64,000 nt of DNA from Halostagnicola kamekurae (GCF_900116205.1 NZ_FOZS01000001.1:868001-932000), one strand, 5' to 3'; shown: positions 43,141 to 53,185, counted from the stretch's first letter. The notes: a model not told the origin generated them from the letters alone. Numbers and translations: made by a program.

Positions 43141-43536
43141 GGGGTCCGTAGACGGCGACGGTGGTTGAGACCGTCGCCTTACGAGTTTGGTCTGTCACGC
43201 TATCGAGAACGTCGAGAAATCGTTTCGATTCGAACGAACGCTCACCCACTCTCGAGAGCCCGCCGATCTCGGGAGCACGGACGGTTCGCCGAATCCAAGG
43301 CGCTCGTTTCTGCAGGCCAGCAGTATTTCAGTCGATAGCAGCGTCATCCGTAACGGGTATCGGGGTTTGGTATCGGTTATCACCGTTCAGATATCCGCAA
43401 GTGACGGGTTGGTGGCCGTTACTTCGACCGCGCTGTCGCCGGCTCGAGTCTCGGTTTCGATTGTGGTGGTCGCAACGGTTCTCGAGCGGGTAACCGCTAC
43501 AATACAATTAGCGAAGTCCTGTAATTATCTGACCGC
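43141..43536. other. Non-coding stretch before the Tat-exported protein
   Basis: I see no supported gene in either strand; open frames here carry Arg/Pro-rich or low-complexity translations. The last part, with GTAATTATCT close to the start codon, probably contains the promoter of the exported protein. Confidence 0.5.
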
Positions 43537-44715
43537 ATGGAAGAGCATTCGAATCCCGAGCGAACGGACGGAGAGCGATCGAACTCACGCGACGAACGGC
43601 GAGCGTCAGAACGGCGAGCAACGCCCGCGGTCACCCGACGCCGAGCGCTCCAGACGGGCGCGCTTGCGGGTGCGGGGGCCGTCCTCGGTGCAATCGGATT
43701 GGGGACCGGCAGCGTCGCGGCGGCACCAGCGGGGAGTCGGCCCGACGATATCATCCATCTCGACTACGACGAGTACGACGACGTCAGCGACCTCTACTGG
43801 CTGTCCAACGGCGACGTCGACAACATCAACTTCGTCTCCGATCCGGTCTATTCCGGCGAAAGCGCGATCCAGATAGAGGTCAACGGTGACACCCACTGGG
43901 GTGCAAACGCCCACTACGAGTTCGAAGACGGCCTGTTCGAACTCAACACCCGCATGCGATTCGCGCTGAACACGAACTGGTCGATGGAAGGCCGAGATCC
44001 GTCGAACTGTCGGCTCTGGAACTGCGCGCTTTCTCTCGGCGAGGCTTCCGCCGGAGGGGAAGTCCCTGACGGGACTAACGGCTGGAGCAACCGCATGTAC
44101 GTCACCAGCCGAGGAACGGACCCCGACGGCCCGTTTCATCTGCTTTCGGACACCTACCACATCGACGCGGCACAGGATCACAACTACATCATGGACGACG
44201 ACGAGTACGCCCTCGCCCAGCCGGATATCGTCCCCGGCGTCTGGTACGACTTCGAGAGCTACGTCTGCGTGAACTCGGTCTCCAACGGCGAGGCCAACAG
44301 CGACGGTATCGTCCGCTACTGGCTCGACGGTGACCTCATCTTCGAGCGCGAGAACTTCAGCTTCACCTCGGATCTCGGCGACAACATCATCGACACCACC
44401 GGCCCCGTCAATCACTACGGCGGCCTCTACGAGGCCCCGAAGGATCTCTTCAGCTACTACGACGATCATTCGATGGCGCTCAACGGCACCTTCGAGTTCG
44501 AACCCTGTGGGTCCGGTAACTGCACGACGATCCCTGAGGAGGAGTCGGATCCCGAATCCGACGACGAGTCGTCCTGTGATTCGGGGTCGGACGACGAGAC
44601 GGATTCGGACACCGCGGGCGACGTGGCCGAAGACGATCTCGAGGAACTCGAGGAAGCGCTCTCAGACGCCGGCGTGGAGCTACCGCAGGGATTCGGTGAG
44701 CTGTTTTCGCGGTAG
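43537..44715 (+). CDS. Tat-exported protein with a concanavalin-like beta-sandwich
   Basis: A 392-residue protein with a long twin-arginine signal: TRRRALQTGALAGAGAVLG (33-51) and likely cleavage near SVAAAPA (59-65). The mature domain (70-330) is rich in strands: VYSGESAIQIEVNGDTHW, AHYEFEDGLFELNTRMRFAL, PDIVPGVWYDFESYVCVN, YWLDGDLIFERENFSF, GGLYEAP. This order resembles the concanavalin A-like or polysaccharide-lyase-like jellyroll of carbohydrate-active exoproteins, but no catalytic residue can be assigned. Four or more Cys (SNCRLWNC, YVCVN, PCGSGNC) suggest disulphides. The tail is an acidic disordered segment. No glycan-gene cluster surrounds it. Confidence 0.65.
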   Translation: MEEHSNPERTDGERSNSRDERRASERRATPAVTRRRALQTGALAGAGAVLGAIGLGTGSVAAAPAGSRPDDIIHLDYDEYDDVSDLYWLSNGDVDNINFVSDPVYSGESAIQIEVNGDTHWGANAHYEFEDGLFELNTRMRFALNTNWSMEGRDPSNCRLWNCALSLGEASAGGEVPDGTNGWSNRMYVTSRGTDPDGPFHLLSDTYHIDAAQDHNYIMDDDEYALAQPDIVPGVWYDFESYVCVNSVSNGEANSDGIVRYWLDGDLIFERENFSFTSDLGDNIIDTTGPVNHYGGLYEAPKDLFSYYDDHSMALNGTFEFEPCGSGNCTTIPEEESDPESDDESSCDSGSDDETDSDTAGDVAEDDLEELEEALSDAGVELPQGFGELFSR

Positions 44716-44889
44716 GTGAAGCGCCGAAACCGTAGACTCGAGGCAAACTCGACAGTGAAACCCGTTCGAGGCGGTACCGCGAATGGCCTTCCCCCTCGTG
44801 GTCACGACGGCTCGAGACCAGACGACAGATCTGACGGAGACAGAGAGGCGGCTGAGCTGCTCGGAGTTGAGGAGTTATAAAAATTCTGA

Positions 44890-44960
44890 TGGGACCGCCG
44901 AGAGTCGAACTCAGGTCCTACGGACCCCATCCGCAGAGGATACCACTACCCCACGGTCCC
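44890..44960 (-). tRNA. tRNA-Pro (anticodon GGG)
   Basis: On the minus strand the acceptor stem GGGACCG pairs with CGGTCCC, and the anticodon arm TGCGG/CCGTA encloses ATGGGGT, giving anticodon GGG for proline. The T arm is CTGAGTTCGACTCTCGG. No intron is present and there is no att repeat beside it. Confidence 0.92.
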
Positions 44961-45033
44961 GCGTATTGACCGATGGGAGTGTAGCGTTTAAGCGTGTCGT
45001 TTCACGAAAACCGGCAGGCGGCGACTCCGACGA

Positions 45034-45939
45034 TCACACGAGTACGCGTTCAAGTTCCACGACGGTCCCCGTCTCGCTCGAGGCGTCACCGACCAGCGTT
45101 CCGAGACAAACCGCCGATCCGTTCGGCGTGTAACAGGTGACGAGCGAGCCACGGTCCGCGTCCGGGACCTCGAGCACACCGGGGGCGTACACCGGCGCGC
45201 CTTCGGCGACCTCTCGAGCTGCACTGTCGGCGATGACGACCGCAGGGATATGCTCGAGGATTCGCTCGCCGGGGCTGACGAGTTCGAAGAGCGGCTCTGG
45301 CTCGTCGTCCTCGAGCCAGAAGGCGAGCGCGTCGACGAACTCCTCGGCGGTACAGAGCGTGCCGTCGTCGAACGGTTCCGTGGCCGTTCGACGGAGGTGG
45401 CCCATGTGGCCGCCGGTGCCGAGCGCCAGACCGATGTCGTGACAGAGTTTTCTGACGTACGTGCCGCTCTCGCAGCGAATCCGTAACAGAACCTGTCTGT
45501 CGGCGGCTTCGAGCACCTCGAGGTCGTACAGCTCGCGAACGCGCAGGCGACGTGAGACGGCGCTCTTCCGAGGGGGTTTCTGGTAGATCGGTCCCTCGAA
45601 CTCCTCGATGACGGACTCGGCGTCCGATGGGACCGGCGCGTGGGTCTCGAGGACGGTGACGTACTCCTTTTGGCCCTCGAGAAAGGCCTGTGCGAGACGA
45701 GTTGCATCCCCGAGCATGACCGGTAGACAGCCGGTAACCTTCGGGTCGAGCGTACCGGCGTGGGCCGCCCGATCGATCGTCGTTCCGGCGTTGGCTCGCT
45801 CGAGCGAGTCAGCGACGGCGTCGCGGATCCATCCGCTCACCTGATGGGAGGACGGTCCGGGCGGTTTGTCGAGGTTGACGACGCCGAAGCTGAGCAACTC
45901 GGCGGGCGACCGGTCGTCCGGTGGGCCACGGAGAGCCAT
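45034..45939 (-). CDS. cbf5: RNA-guided pseudouridine synthase Cbf5 (TruB family)
   Basis: A 301-residue TruB-family enzyme that is the catalytic part of H/ACA ribonucleoproteins and also modifies tRNA position 55. The start VNLDKPPGPSSHQVSGWI and the catalytic HAGTLDPKVTGCLPVML (active-site Asp near 65) are standard, followed by RRLRVRELYDLEV and a PUA domain at the C-terminus (GERILEHIPAVVIADSAARE, then GVLEVPDADRGS). The start ATG overlaps the TGA of the cmk gene by one base (sequence TGATG), so the two are co-transcribed and probably translationally coupled. The tRNA-Pro gene lies just after its end. Confidence 0.94.
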   Translation of the reverse strand: MALRGPPDDRSPAELLSFGVVNLDKPPGPSSHQVSGWIRDAVADSLERANAGTTIDRAAHAGTLDPKVTGCLPVMLGDATRLAQAFLEGQKEYVTVLETHAPVPSDAESVIEEFEGPIYQKPPRKSAVSRRLRVRELYDLEVLEAADRQVLLRIRCESGTYVRKLCHDIGLALGTGGHMGHLRRTATEPFDDGTLCTAEEFVDALAFWLEDDEPEPLFELVSPGERILEHIPAVVIADSAAREVAEGAPVYAPGVLEVPDADRGSLVTCYTPNGSAVCLGTLVGDASSETGTVVELERVLV

Positions 45940-46514
45940 CAAAACTCGGCGTCCAGTTCGATCGGGGCTTTCCCTTCGTCCCCCTGTCGGTCGTATTCGT
46001 CGACCGCGGTGACGAGCATGTCGAGGACGGCGTCGGGCTCCCATCGGGCGGTGTTGACCGAGAGATCGTAGATCGTCAGATCCCGGATATCGATCCCGTA
46101 GTACTCCTGATAGCGCTGGGCTTCGCTGGCTTCTCGAGCTTGCGTTTCCTCCGTCGCTCGGTCCGGATCTTTGTCTTCTCGCTCGGCGATCCGTTCGCCA
46201 CGAACGCTCGCGGGGGCGTCGAGCCAGAACCGGAAGTCAGCGTAGTCACCCGCAAGCCAGCCCGCGAGTCGCGACTCGAGGACGAGGTCGTCTTCCTCGA
46301 TCGCGATCTCGCGAAGTCGCCGATCGAGATCGCGATCGATGTCGTCGTTTTCCTCGGCGAGTTTGTTGAACTCGAGGGGGGTATAGCCGCGTTCGTCTGC
46401 GAGCTCTCGGAAGATATCACCGCCGCTCACGTGCGAGAGACCGAAGGCGTCAGCAAGCAACTCGGCTGTCGTGCTCTTTCCGCTTCCCGGCGGTCCGGAG
46501 ACGGTGAGTAACAT
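45939..46514 (-). CDS. cmk: Archaeal (d)CMP kinase
   Basis: A 191-residue P-loop kinase of the archaeal cytidylate-kinase type. Walker A is [18 protein letters not shown] (about 7-24), then [30 protein letters not shown] and [19 protein letters not shown]. It makes CDP from CMP with ATP. Gene order cbf5-cmk with a one-base overlap is conserved in haloarchaea, together with the DUF106 and adk genes upstream, so the block forms a housekeeping series. Confidence 0.93.
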   Translation of the reverse strand: MLLTVSGPPGSGKSTTAELLADAFGLSHVSGGDIFRELADERGYTPLEFNKLAEENDDIDRDLDRRLREIAIEEDDLVLESRLAGWLAGDYADFRFWLDAPASVRGERIAEREDKDPDRATEETQAREASEAQRYQEYYGIDIRDLTIYDLSVNTARWEPDAVLDMLVTAVDEYDRQGDEGKAPIELDAEF

Positions 46515-46680
46515 ATCTCACCTCCTCGCTACCCGGTAAAATGGGTTTTGAATCGAGCCCAATCGAGCGGGCGGAAAACAGCGAGTGAAATACTCGAGTG
46601 AACGGCTGGTCGAAGCCAAGACGGGATACTCGGCGCAAGTCGGACGATCGGCGTAAAACGGACGGCGTCGTTTGTGTTCG

Positions 46681-47631
46681 TCAGGTACTCGAGGGCGTCA
46701 TGTCGATGTTGAGCGCTTTCCGTAACAGCTGAGAGAACCCCATCGAACAGAGGAAGTACCAGAGGATCCAGGCCATCATCGGTCCGAGGACACCCTGTTG
46801 CCACCGAATCTCACCGACCAGTGGCATGATGACGTACTGCTCGGCCCCCTGGAGCCTCGAGACTTTCCAGTACATCCAGAGGAACAGCGGAATCGTAAAG
46901 AGCATGATCCAGACCATCGGGCGGAACTGCTCTTTGAACATGCCCAGATTGTCCGCCATGGCTTCCATCTGCTCTTCGCGAGCCTGTTCCATCTCGTTTT
47001 CGAGCGCCTCGAGTTCCGCTTCGCTCGCACCGCGTTCTTCGGCTTCTTTCTTGCGCTCCCGAACGTCCTTCTGTTTCTCCTGTACCGCGTTCAGCCGCTC
47101 CTGATACTTGCCGATGCGGTCGGTGTCCATCAGGTTCGCCTGAAGCAGGGTCGAATAGAGACCGGTGAGCATCGCGACGGCGATGATCACGGCGTAGAAC
47201 GGAAGTGCAGCATCGAGCGGACCGAAGATCATATTGACGGTTTGCCCGACCGCGTCCCCGATCGAGTTGATCCAGTAGCCGAACATCAACAGAAGGGAGG
47301 CGACACCGGCGATCTTGTCCCACTGCGACCACTTGGACCCCTCCTCGTCGATATCGACATCCGGCACGTCGATTCCACCGCCGTCGCTATCACCGTCTAA
47401 CGCCTCGTCGTAGGCGTCCCGATTCGCGATTTCGAATCCCTCGTCGCCATCGACCAGAATGCCCTTCTCGATCAGCCGGCCCCACTGCCCGCTCGAGAGA
47501 TCGTCGCTGACGTCCGACCACTCGACCTCTCCCCCGTTTCGATCCGCCGTTTCGCGGATCGACTCGAGGGCGTCGGCCATCGAAGCGTCCTCGCGGACGA
47601 GAGTGTCGATTTTATCGGCTGTACGAGTCAT
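46681..47631 (-). CDS. DUF106 family membrane protein (archaeal Oxa1/EMC3-type insertase)
   Basis: A 316-residue protein of the archaeal DUF106 family, now grouped with the Oxa1/YidC/EMC3 insertases. A soluble N-terminal domain (1-110) precedes hydrophobic stretches at about 118-143, 158-180, 244-262 and 280-300. Between the second and third is a charged coiled coil (ERKKEAEERGASEAELEALE, then MEQAREEQMEAM, about 198-235), typical of this group. It would help insert membrane proteins near the Sec translocon. Upstream lies adk, in the same strand; a TATA-like TTGTATATC about 28 bases before the ATG suggests a leaderless transcript of its own. Confidence 0.87.
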   Translation of the reverse strand: MTRTADKIDTLVREDASMADALESIRETADRNGGEVEWSDVSDDLSSGQWGRLIEKGILVDGDEGFEIANRDAYDEALDGDSDGGGIDVPDVDIDEEGSKWSQWDKIAGVASLLLMFGYWINSIGDAVGQTVNMIFGPLDAALPFYAVIIAVAMLTGLYSTLLQANLMDTDRIGKYQERLNAVQEKQKDVRERKKEAEERGASEAELEALENEMEQAREEQMEAMADNLGMFKEQFRPMVWIMLFTIPLFLWMYWKVSRLQGAEQYVIMPLVGEIRWQQGVLGPMMAWILWYFLCSMGFSQLLRKALNIDMTPSST

Positions 47632-47757
47632 CTACTCGCCCTTTGGGCGGTCCGATATACAAGTGTTTTTCTTCGAATATCGGCGGGGGTGATCGACAGC
47701 GTGTGATACGGTTCAGGAGCCACGAAGATAGATCGACAATCTGTGGCTGACAGCCGG

Positions 47758-48393
47758 TCAGATCGCTGACTCGATGGTCTCTCTGACGTCGTCCCAGACC
47801 TGATCCGGCGCTTTCTCCCCGTCGACGCGCTCGAGCAGGCCTGCCTCTTCGTAGTGTTCGATAACCGGTTCGGTATTCTCGCGATACACCCGAAGCCGTT
47901 CTTTGACGGTCTCTTCGGTGTCGTCGTCCCGTTGGACGAGCCGTGCTTCGACGTCGTCGTCTTCCGGCGGGTTGTACTCGACGTGATAGATGTCGCCGGT
48001 TTCCGGGTCCAGGCGTCGGCCGGTGAGGCGGTGGACGAGTTCGTCTTCGCTCACGTCGAGCATGAGCGCGAGGTCGAGTTCTGTCATCGACTCGAGTTCC
48101 GACGCCTGCTCGAGGTTTCGCGGATAGCCGTCGAGAACGAACCCGTCGGCCTGGGACAGCGCCTCGTCGACGATCTCGTTGACGACCTCGTCGGGGACGA
48201 GCTCGCCGGCGTCCATGTACTCGCCCGGCGTGTCGTACTCGAGGTCGAGGTGAGAGATGTCCATCTCTTTGTTCGCCCGCAGCGCGTCTCCCGTCGTGAT
48301 GTGCTCGATGTCGAAGTGATCGGTGATGTTCGCACTCTGCGTGCCTTTCCCTGCCCCGGGAGCACCCAGGATCAAAATTCGTGGCGATGCCAT
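47758..48393 (-). CDS. adk: Adenylate kinase
   Basis: A 211-residue P-loop kinase: [20 protein letters not shown] with Walker A, the AMP-binding [30 protein letters not shown] with the family's catalytic Arg, the LID region [20 protein letters not shown] (no zinc Cys) and a C-terminal helical tail. It interconverts ATP, ADP and AMP. Start is ATG 48393; the frame to 48408 adds MVLLG with no similarity. A short divergent promoter (TTAAGCCTTTAT on its strand) is shared with a gene 58 bp away on the other strand. Confidence 0.95.
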   Translation of the reverse strand: MASPRILILGAPGAGKGTQSANITDHFDIEHITTGDALRANKEMDISHLDLEYDTPGEYMDAGELVPDEVVNEIVDEALSQADGFVLDGYPRNLEQASELESMTELDLALMLDVSEDELVHRLTGRRLDPETGDIYHVEYNPPEDDDVEARLVQRDDDTEETVKERLRVYRENTEPVIEHYEEAGLLERVDGEKAPDQVWDDVRETIESAI

Positions 48394-48451
48394 ACCGAGC
48401 AGTACCACACCGTCGCATAAAGGCTTAAAGAAACGAGCACGTGAGACGGGT

Positions 48452-48859
48452 ATGACCAGATTCGACGCGTCTGACCCCCAATCTCGGCGCTCGCTGTACG
48501 TCGATGCGATCGCCGCCCATCGGGACCGAGGGAGTCAGTTCGTCACGATCGAAGTCGACGAGAACGCGACCGCTGAAAACCCGGAAGCTGCCGATCTCGG
48601 CGTCCCGTGGCTCCAGTTTGCAGAGGGCATCGTAAACCTCGATTGCACGGGCGACGAACTCGAGCGGCTGAAATCGCTCCTCTCTGAGTTTCCCGCGTTC
48701 AGCATCGACGAGCTAACCCGGCCGGAAGACGCCGAGGGTGTCAACGTCCGCGTGAGTGCGACCGCCGATTCGGATCGAATCGCGCAGTTTCTCGATAGGG
48801 TAATTCGAATCGTCTACGCGTTTCCCGAAACGACGAGAGTCTGGGTCGTCGAATTGTAG
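48452..48859 (+). CDS. Haloarchaeal conserved protein of unknown function, divergent from adk
   Basis: A 135-residue acidic protein: [20 protein letters not shown], a strand [33 protein letters not shown], then [21 protein letters not shown] and a last strand TTRVWVVEL. The mixed alpha/beta layout with a hydrophobic end looks like a small domain, but I do not recognise a named family. ATG 48452 lies about 25 bases after a TATA-like GCTTAAAG, so its transcript is leaderless and divergent from adk. A perfect hairpin follows its stop. Confidence 0.65.
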   Translation: MTRFDASDPQSRRSLYVDAIAAHRDRGSQFVTIEVDENATAENPEAADLGVPWLQFAEGIVNLDCTGDELERLKSLLSEFPAFSIDELTRPEDAEGVNVRVSATADSDRIAQFLDRVIRIVYAFPETTRVWVVEL

Positions 48860-48880
48860 AAACAGTGATACGACGGGCCG

Positions 48881-48898
48881 TGCGTGCACTAGCACGCA
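48881..48898 (+). terminator. Hairpin after the 135-aa gene
   Basis: TGCGTGC and GCACGCA form a perfect 7-bp stem with an ACTA loop, 21 bases after the stop codon. It may help end the transcript. No long T-run follows. Confidence 0.4.
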
Positions 48899-49279
48899 GT
48901 TGAACGAGGTTCGACCGCTCGCGCGCTGGACATTGAGATCATCGAGAGAGGTTGCTCGAGCGTGCTAGAACAGATGCGACATTCACGGCCCGAACATCTT
49001 CGCCTCAATGGCCGGCTCGAGCGGTAATACGTAGTTTCTCTCCGAAATGAGCGGTTCAAGAGCGACAGAAAAAAGACCCGTGGGTCGAAGAAGGACTCAC
49101 GGACACTGTGGAGCACGCTCTCGCCGACGCGACACGGAGGGCCGCCTCGGCGTGCGTAGGGCTCGGGAAGCGTTTCCAAATAGATAAGTGCTCCCAGCGT
49201 GCATCGTCCGACATATACTCGGTATACAACAGAGGTGAATACAATCTACAGCGCACTTCCAACTCCGACTCCACTGCAG
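48899..49279. other. Non-coding region before the cytochrome oxidase operon
   Basis: I see no supported gene. The part near 49180-49280 has AT-rich elements (AAATAGATAAG, TATACTCGGTATACAACA) that probably hold the oxidase promoter. No clear operator palindrome is visible. Confidence 0.5.
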
Positions 49280-50284
49280 ATGGGTTCCGGTGCTGGAGAG
49301 ATGACACGTGTGGACGTGTTCGAGGAAATCTTCCTCGTCTTTCTTGCACTCGGTACACTCGTCGGTGTTCTCGTCGTCGCGTATACACTGTACAACGCGT
49401 ACAAGTATCGTGACACGGGAGATCGAACCGACGACGAAAATCTGCCGGCACTCGGAGAACTTCCGACGGGCGGCGGCAGCGGCAAAAAACTATTCGTCTC
49501 GTTCGCGCTGAGTGCAGCGGTCGTCATTGCACTCATCGCATGGACGTACGGGATGCTTCTCTACGTCGAGGACGGACCCGACGAACTCGACGAAGATTCG
49601 GTTCAGGTCGACGTTCAGGGCCAGACCTTTAGCTGGACCTACCAGTACGAAAACGGCCTTGAACCCGGTCAACTGGTCGTACCGGCCGGTGAACCAGTCT
49701 CGTTAAACGTGACGTCGATAGACGTCTGGCACACCTTTGGGATAAGTCAAGAGCGGGTAAAAGCCGACGCAATCCCCGGTGAACACGATGAAACATGGTT
49801 CACCGCAGACGAAGCGGGAACGTACGAAGGTGCGATCGAATGCTTCGAACTGTGCGGTCCGGGCCACTCCAATATGAAAAGTGATCTGGTCGTCTACGAG
49901 CAGGACCGGTACGAGGAGTGGGTCGACGAGCAGTTCACGCTCAACATCACGCTTCAGGACGGAAACGAAGAGCGAGTGACCAGCGGTGTCGATGAGCTCA
50001 CGCTCGAGCACACCGAAGAAGACGGCCACGATTACTCCTACGACGGCTCCGAGTTCGAAAACGGCTCGATCACGATTAACGAGATTGATCAGGGCGGTAC
50101 CTACAACCTCACGATCACGCCGGAGGACGACTCCGAGTTCGAGCCGATCGAGGAGGAACTCGACTTCACCGGACCGGCCGAGGAGACGTACACGCTCGAG
50201 TCGCCGAACGCCTCGAGCGAGGAATCAGGAGGTAACAATGGAGGAGACGACACCGGAAGTGACCAACAGGGAGGTGAGAACTGA
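49280..50284 (+). CDS. coxB: Cytochrome c oxidase subunit II
   Basis: A 334-residue haem-copper oxidase subunit II: two transmembrane helices (EEIFLVFLALGTLVGVLVVAYTLYNAYKYR near the N-terminus; FVSFALSAAVVIALIAWTYGML at about 75-97) and an outer cupredoxin domain with the CuA site IECFELCGPGHSNMKSD (two Cys, His, Met, Glu) and an upstream His in DVWHTFGI. The tail after 230 is an acidic, Gly-rich extension not seen in bacterial subunits. Start: ATG 49280 is used; ATG 49301 (MTRVDVF) is possible. It overlaps the subunit I-III gene by one base. Confidence 0.9.
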   Translation: MGSGAGEMTRVDVFEEIFLVFLALGTLVGVLVVAYTLYNAYKYRDTGDRTDDENLPALGELPTGGGSGKKLFVSFALSAAVVIALIAWTYGMLLYVEDGPDELDEDSVQVDVQGQTFSWTYQYENGLEPGQLVVPAGEPVSLNVTSIDVWHTFGISQERVKADAIPGEHDETWFTADEAGTYEGAIECFELCGPGHSNMKSDLVVYEQDRYEEWVDEQFTLNITLQDGNEERVTSGVDELTLEHTEEDGHDYSYDGSEFENGSITINEIDQGGTYNLTITPEDDSEFEPIEEELDFTGPAEETYTLESPNASSEESGGNNGGDDTGSDQQGGEN

Positions 50285-52770
50285 TGAGTGATCTGCCGCC
50301 GAAAACGTCCATCAAACGCTGGCTCGTTACGACGAACCACAAGGACGTCGGCGTACTGTATCTCGTAACGGCGCTGTTCTTCTTCGTCCTCGGAGGACTA
50401 CTCGCGCTGGTGTTCCGGGTCCATCTCTGGGAGTCCGGCGGAACCGGCCTCCTCTCGAGCAGCGGCTACAATCAGGCAGTGTCGGCACACGGGCTGTTGA
50501 TGGTGTTCTGGTTCCTCTCGCCGATCGCGAGCGGACTCGCGAACTATTTCGTCCCGCTACAGATCGGAGCCAAAGATCTCGCGTTCCCTCGACTGAACGC
50601 GTTGAGCTACTGGTTCTACCTGTTCTCGGGGCTACTCTTTGCCATCTCGTTCTTCCAGGGCGGAACGTACTCAGGCGGGTGGACGATGTACGCCCCCCTG
50701 AACGTCCCGACGTATACGCCAGCAGTCCAGGCGACGACTGGTGGGACGGCGACCATCTTCGCGTTGATTCTGTTCGTCTTCTCGATCACGATCGGGACGG
50801 TGAACTTCCTCGTCACGATCCACCGGTCGCGTGCTGAAGGCCTCGGTCTCTGGAATATTCCACTGTTCAGTTGGTCGTGGCTTCTGACGGTCTGGATGAT
50901 GTTGTTCGCGTTCGCGGCCTTGCTCGCTGCACTCATGTTACTGGGAATCGACCGCGTGTTAATGACCCAGTACTTCGCAACGAGTCAAGGCTCTGCACTC
51001 CTCTGGGGGCACCTGTTTTGGTTCTTCGGCCATCCAGAGGTGTATATCGTCTTCTTCCCCGCATTGGGGGTCATGTTCGAGACGTTCCAGACCTTCTGTG
51101 GTCGGCGTCTCGTCGGCCGAAAATGGGTTATTATCGCGATGGTCCTCGTGGCAGTCCAGTCGTTCCTCGTCTGGATGCACCACATGTTCCTGACGACGAT
51201 TAACCTCGAAATCAAGACGCTAATCATGGCGACGACCATCGGGATTTCGTTACCATTCGACCTGATGGTGTTCTCGCTGATCTACACCATGGTCAAGGGA
51301 CGGGTTCGGTTTACCACGCCGTTCCTGTTCAGTCTCGGTGCGCTCGTCCTGTTCATCCTCGGTGGCATCACCGGGGTCTTCCTCGGGGCCGTCGTGCTCG
51401 ACTACGAGTTCCGTGGCACCTACTGGGTCGTCGCACACTTCCACTACGTGATGGTCTCGGGAGTCACCGCACTGATCGCGGGACTGTACTACTGGTGGCC
51501 GAAGATAACCGGGAAGATGTACTCCGAACGGCTCGGCAAACTCAACTTTGCCGTCTACTTCTTCGGATTCAACCTGCTTTACTTCCCGATGTTCCTCGCC
51601 TGGGAAACCCCGCGACGGGTCTTCAACTACGGTGAAGGAATGCAAGTATACCACCAGATGGCGACCGTCGGCGCGTTCATCCTCGCGCTGTCGATCGCGA
51701 TCATGTTCATCACGTTCGCCCACAGCTACGTGTTCGGGCCGAAAGCACCCAACAATCCGTGGAAGTTCTCTCGAACGGCCGAGTGGGCGATTCCGTCACC
51801 GCCACCGCTCGACAACTGGAGTGGACGCCCCTCGTACGCGAGCGGAAAACTCGAGTTCGTCGACGACTCGGCGAAGGCAACCGACGGTGGCGTTACGGCG
51901 GAAACCGCCGTCGCCCAGCAGGAAGAAGAACACGCCGATCACGCGAGCATCTGGCCGTTCGGTATCGGTCTCGGTCTGTTCGTTTCGTTCCTCGGCGTTA
52001 GCGGTCTGACGCCGTTCGTGTTCAACTTCATGGAGACGGCGGTCAACTCCGGCAATGCCCACATCTCTGGTGGATTACCGTCCGGACCTGCCGCCGAGCC
52101 GAATATGCTATTCCCGGCGTTGACCGTCATCGGCGTCCTGATTCTCGGGGTCTCGCTGTTCAAGTTTGGTCTCGAGAACTTCAACGCGCCCGAAATGGCC
52201 ATCGCCGAACGCTGGCCGTTCGGCGGCGTCAACAACACCAAGATGGGGGTCTGGGTGTTCCTCGCATCCGACGTCGTCGTCTTCGGTGCTATCATCGGTG
52301 CGTACGTGTTCATGCGGATCCACATGGGCTGGACGAACTGGGAGACGATTCCGTTCGCCACCTGGCCGGGACTGCTGAACACCTACGTGTTGATCACCTC
52401 GAGTTTCACCGTGATTCTCGCGCTCGTGATGGCCGAACGCCAGAACAAGAAGGGGCTTCTCGCGACCCTCGGTGCGACGATACTGCTCGGATTCGTGTTC
52501 ATGGGCGTGAAAGGCTACGAGTACAGCGTGAAATTCGGCAATGGAGACTACTGGTTCTCCGGGCTCGAGTACTCGCTGTACTACGTGACGACGGGTATGC
52601 ACGCACTTCACGTGATCCTCGGCCTACTCGTCGCAGGCTTCATGTTCTACCGTGTGCTCTCCGTCGACGCCTATCTCGAGGACTCTAGGCCGGTGGAGTA
52701 CTTCGGTCTCTACTGGCACTTCGTCGATATCGTGTGGGTCCTCCTGTTCCCACTGTTCTACCTGCTGTAG
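50284..52770 (+). CDS. Fused cytochrome c oxidase subunit I plus III
   Basis: An 828-residue fusion. The first 530 residues form subunit I (twelve helices): haem ligands in SAHGLLMVFWFLSP and VAHFHYVMVSG, and the CuB site WGHLFWFFGHPEVYIVFFPA with HHMF. Residues of the proton channel follow the usual pattern. A linker near 530-570 leads to subunit III (about 570-828; GINNTKMGVWVFLASDV-like segment VNNTKMGVWVFLASDVVVFG, then YVTTGMHALHVILG). Fusions of this kind are known in haloarchaea and some bacteria. It reduces oxygen to water and pumps protons. Subunit IV is encoded 145 bp downstream. Confidence 0.95.
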   Translation: MSDLPPKTSIKRWLVTTNHKDVGVLYLVTALFFFVLGGLLALVFRVHLWESGGTGLLSSSGYNQAVSAHGLLMVFWFLSPIASGLANYFVPLQIGAKDLAFPRLNALSYWFYLFSGLLFAISFFQGGTYSGGWTMYAPLNVPTYTPAVQATTGGTATIFALILFVFSITIGTVNFLVTIHRSRAEGLGLWNIPLFSWSWLLTVWMMLFAFAALLAALMLLGIDRVLMTQYFATSQGSALLWGHLFWFFGHPEVYIVFFPALGVMFETFQTFCGRRLVGRKWVIIAMVLVAVQSFLVWMHHMFLTTINLEIKTLIMATTIGISLPFDLMVFSLIYTMVKGRVRFTTPFLFSLGALVLFILGGITGVFLGAVVLDYEFRGTYWVVAHFHYVMVSGVTALIAGLYYWWPKITGKMYSERLGKLNFAVYFFGFNLLYFPMFLAWETPRRVFNYGEGMQVYHQMATVGAFILALSIAIMFITFAHSYVFGPKAPNNPWKFSRTAEWAIPSPPPLDNWSGRPSYASGKLEFVDDSAKATDGGVTAETAVAQQEEEHADHASIWPFGIGLGLFVSFLGVSGLTPFVFNFMETAVNSGNAHISGGLPSGPAAEPNMLFPALTVIGVLILGVSLFKFGLENFNAPEMAIAERWPFGGVNNTKMGVWVFLASDVVVFGAIIGAYVFMRIHMGWTNWETIPFATWPGLLNTYVLITSSFTVILALVMAERQNKKGLLATLGATILLGFVFMGVKGYEYSVKFGNGDYWFSGLEYSLYYVTTGMHALHVILGLLVAGFMFYRVLSVDAYLEDSRPVEYFGLYWHFVDIVWVLLFPLFYLL

Positions 52771-52915
52771 GCGGTATCGGTTCCTGTTTTGCGGTTTCTT
52801 TTCGAATTCAAGTTCTTTGGAGTGTCCCGTGGGACGGTCGTCTCTCGAGGCACGTCTCGGCCGCGAAAACGATATGAGGAAGGTATAAGTGCCTCTCTCC
52901 CCCACTCATCTATCA

Positions 52916-53185
52916 ATGGCGTCTATACGGACCTACTCGATCATTTACGTCGCACTGCTCCTCCTAGGCACTGCGCAGTTCGCGCTGTTCGAGATCGACC
53001 TGATCGAATTCGGCTACTGGACGGCGCTGACCGGCGTGTTGCTGTTCTCGGTCGCCAAAATACTCCTCGTCGCTGGATACTTCCAGCACCTCATCGAAGA
53101 GCCACGGTCGATCACGTACATGATGGTGTCCGCACTGTTCATGGTGCTTTTGCTCACCATCGCTGCGGGATTCTCGATCCAGTAA
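52916..53185 (+). CDS. Cytochrome c oxidase subunit IV family protein
   Basis: An 89-residue membrane protein with three hydrophobic helices (TYSIIYVALLLLGTAQFALF; YWTALTGVLLFSVAKILLVAGYF; YMMVSALFMVLLLTIAAGF). This is the caa3/bo3-type subunit IV layout, and its place after the I-III fusion supports it. The ATG at 52916 fits the helix start; an in-frame start at 52889 adds MPLSPTHLS without family features. It probably stabilises the oxidase core. Confidence 0.85.
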   Translation: MASIRTYSIIYVALLLLGTAQFALFEIDLIEFGYWTALTGVLLFSVAKILLVAGYFQHLIEEPRSITYMMVSALFMVLLLTIAAGFSIQ

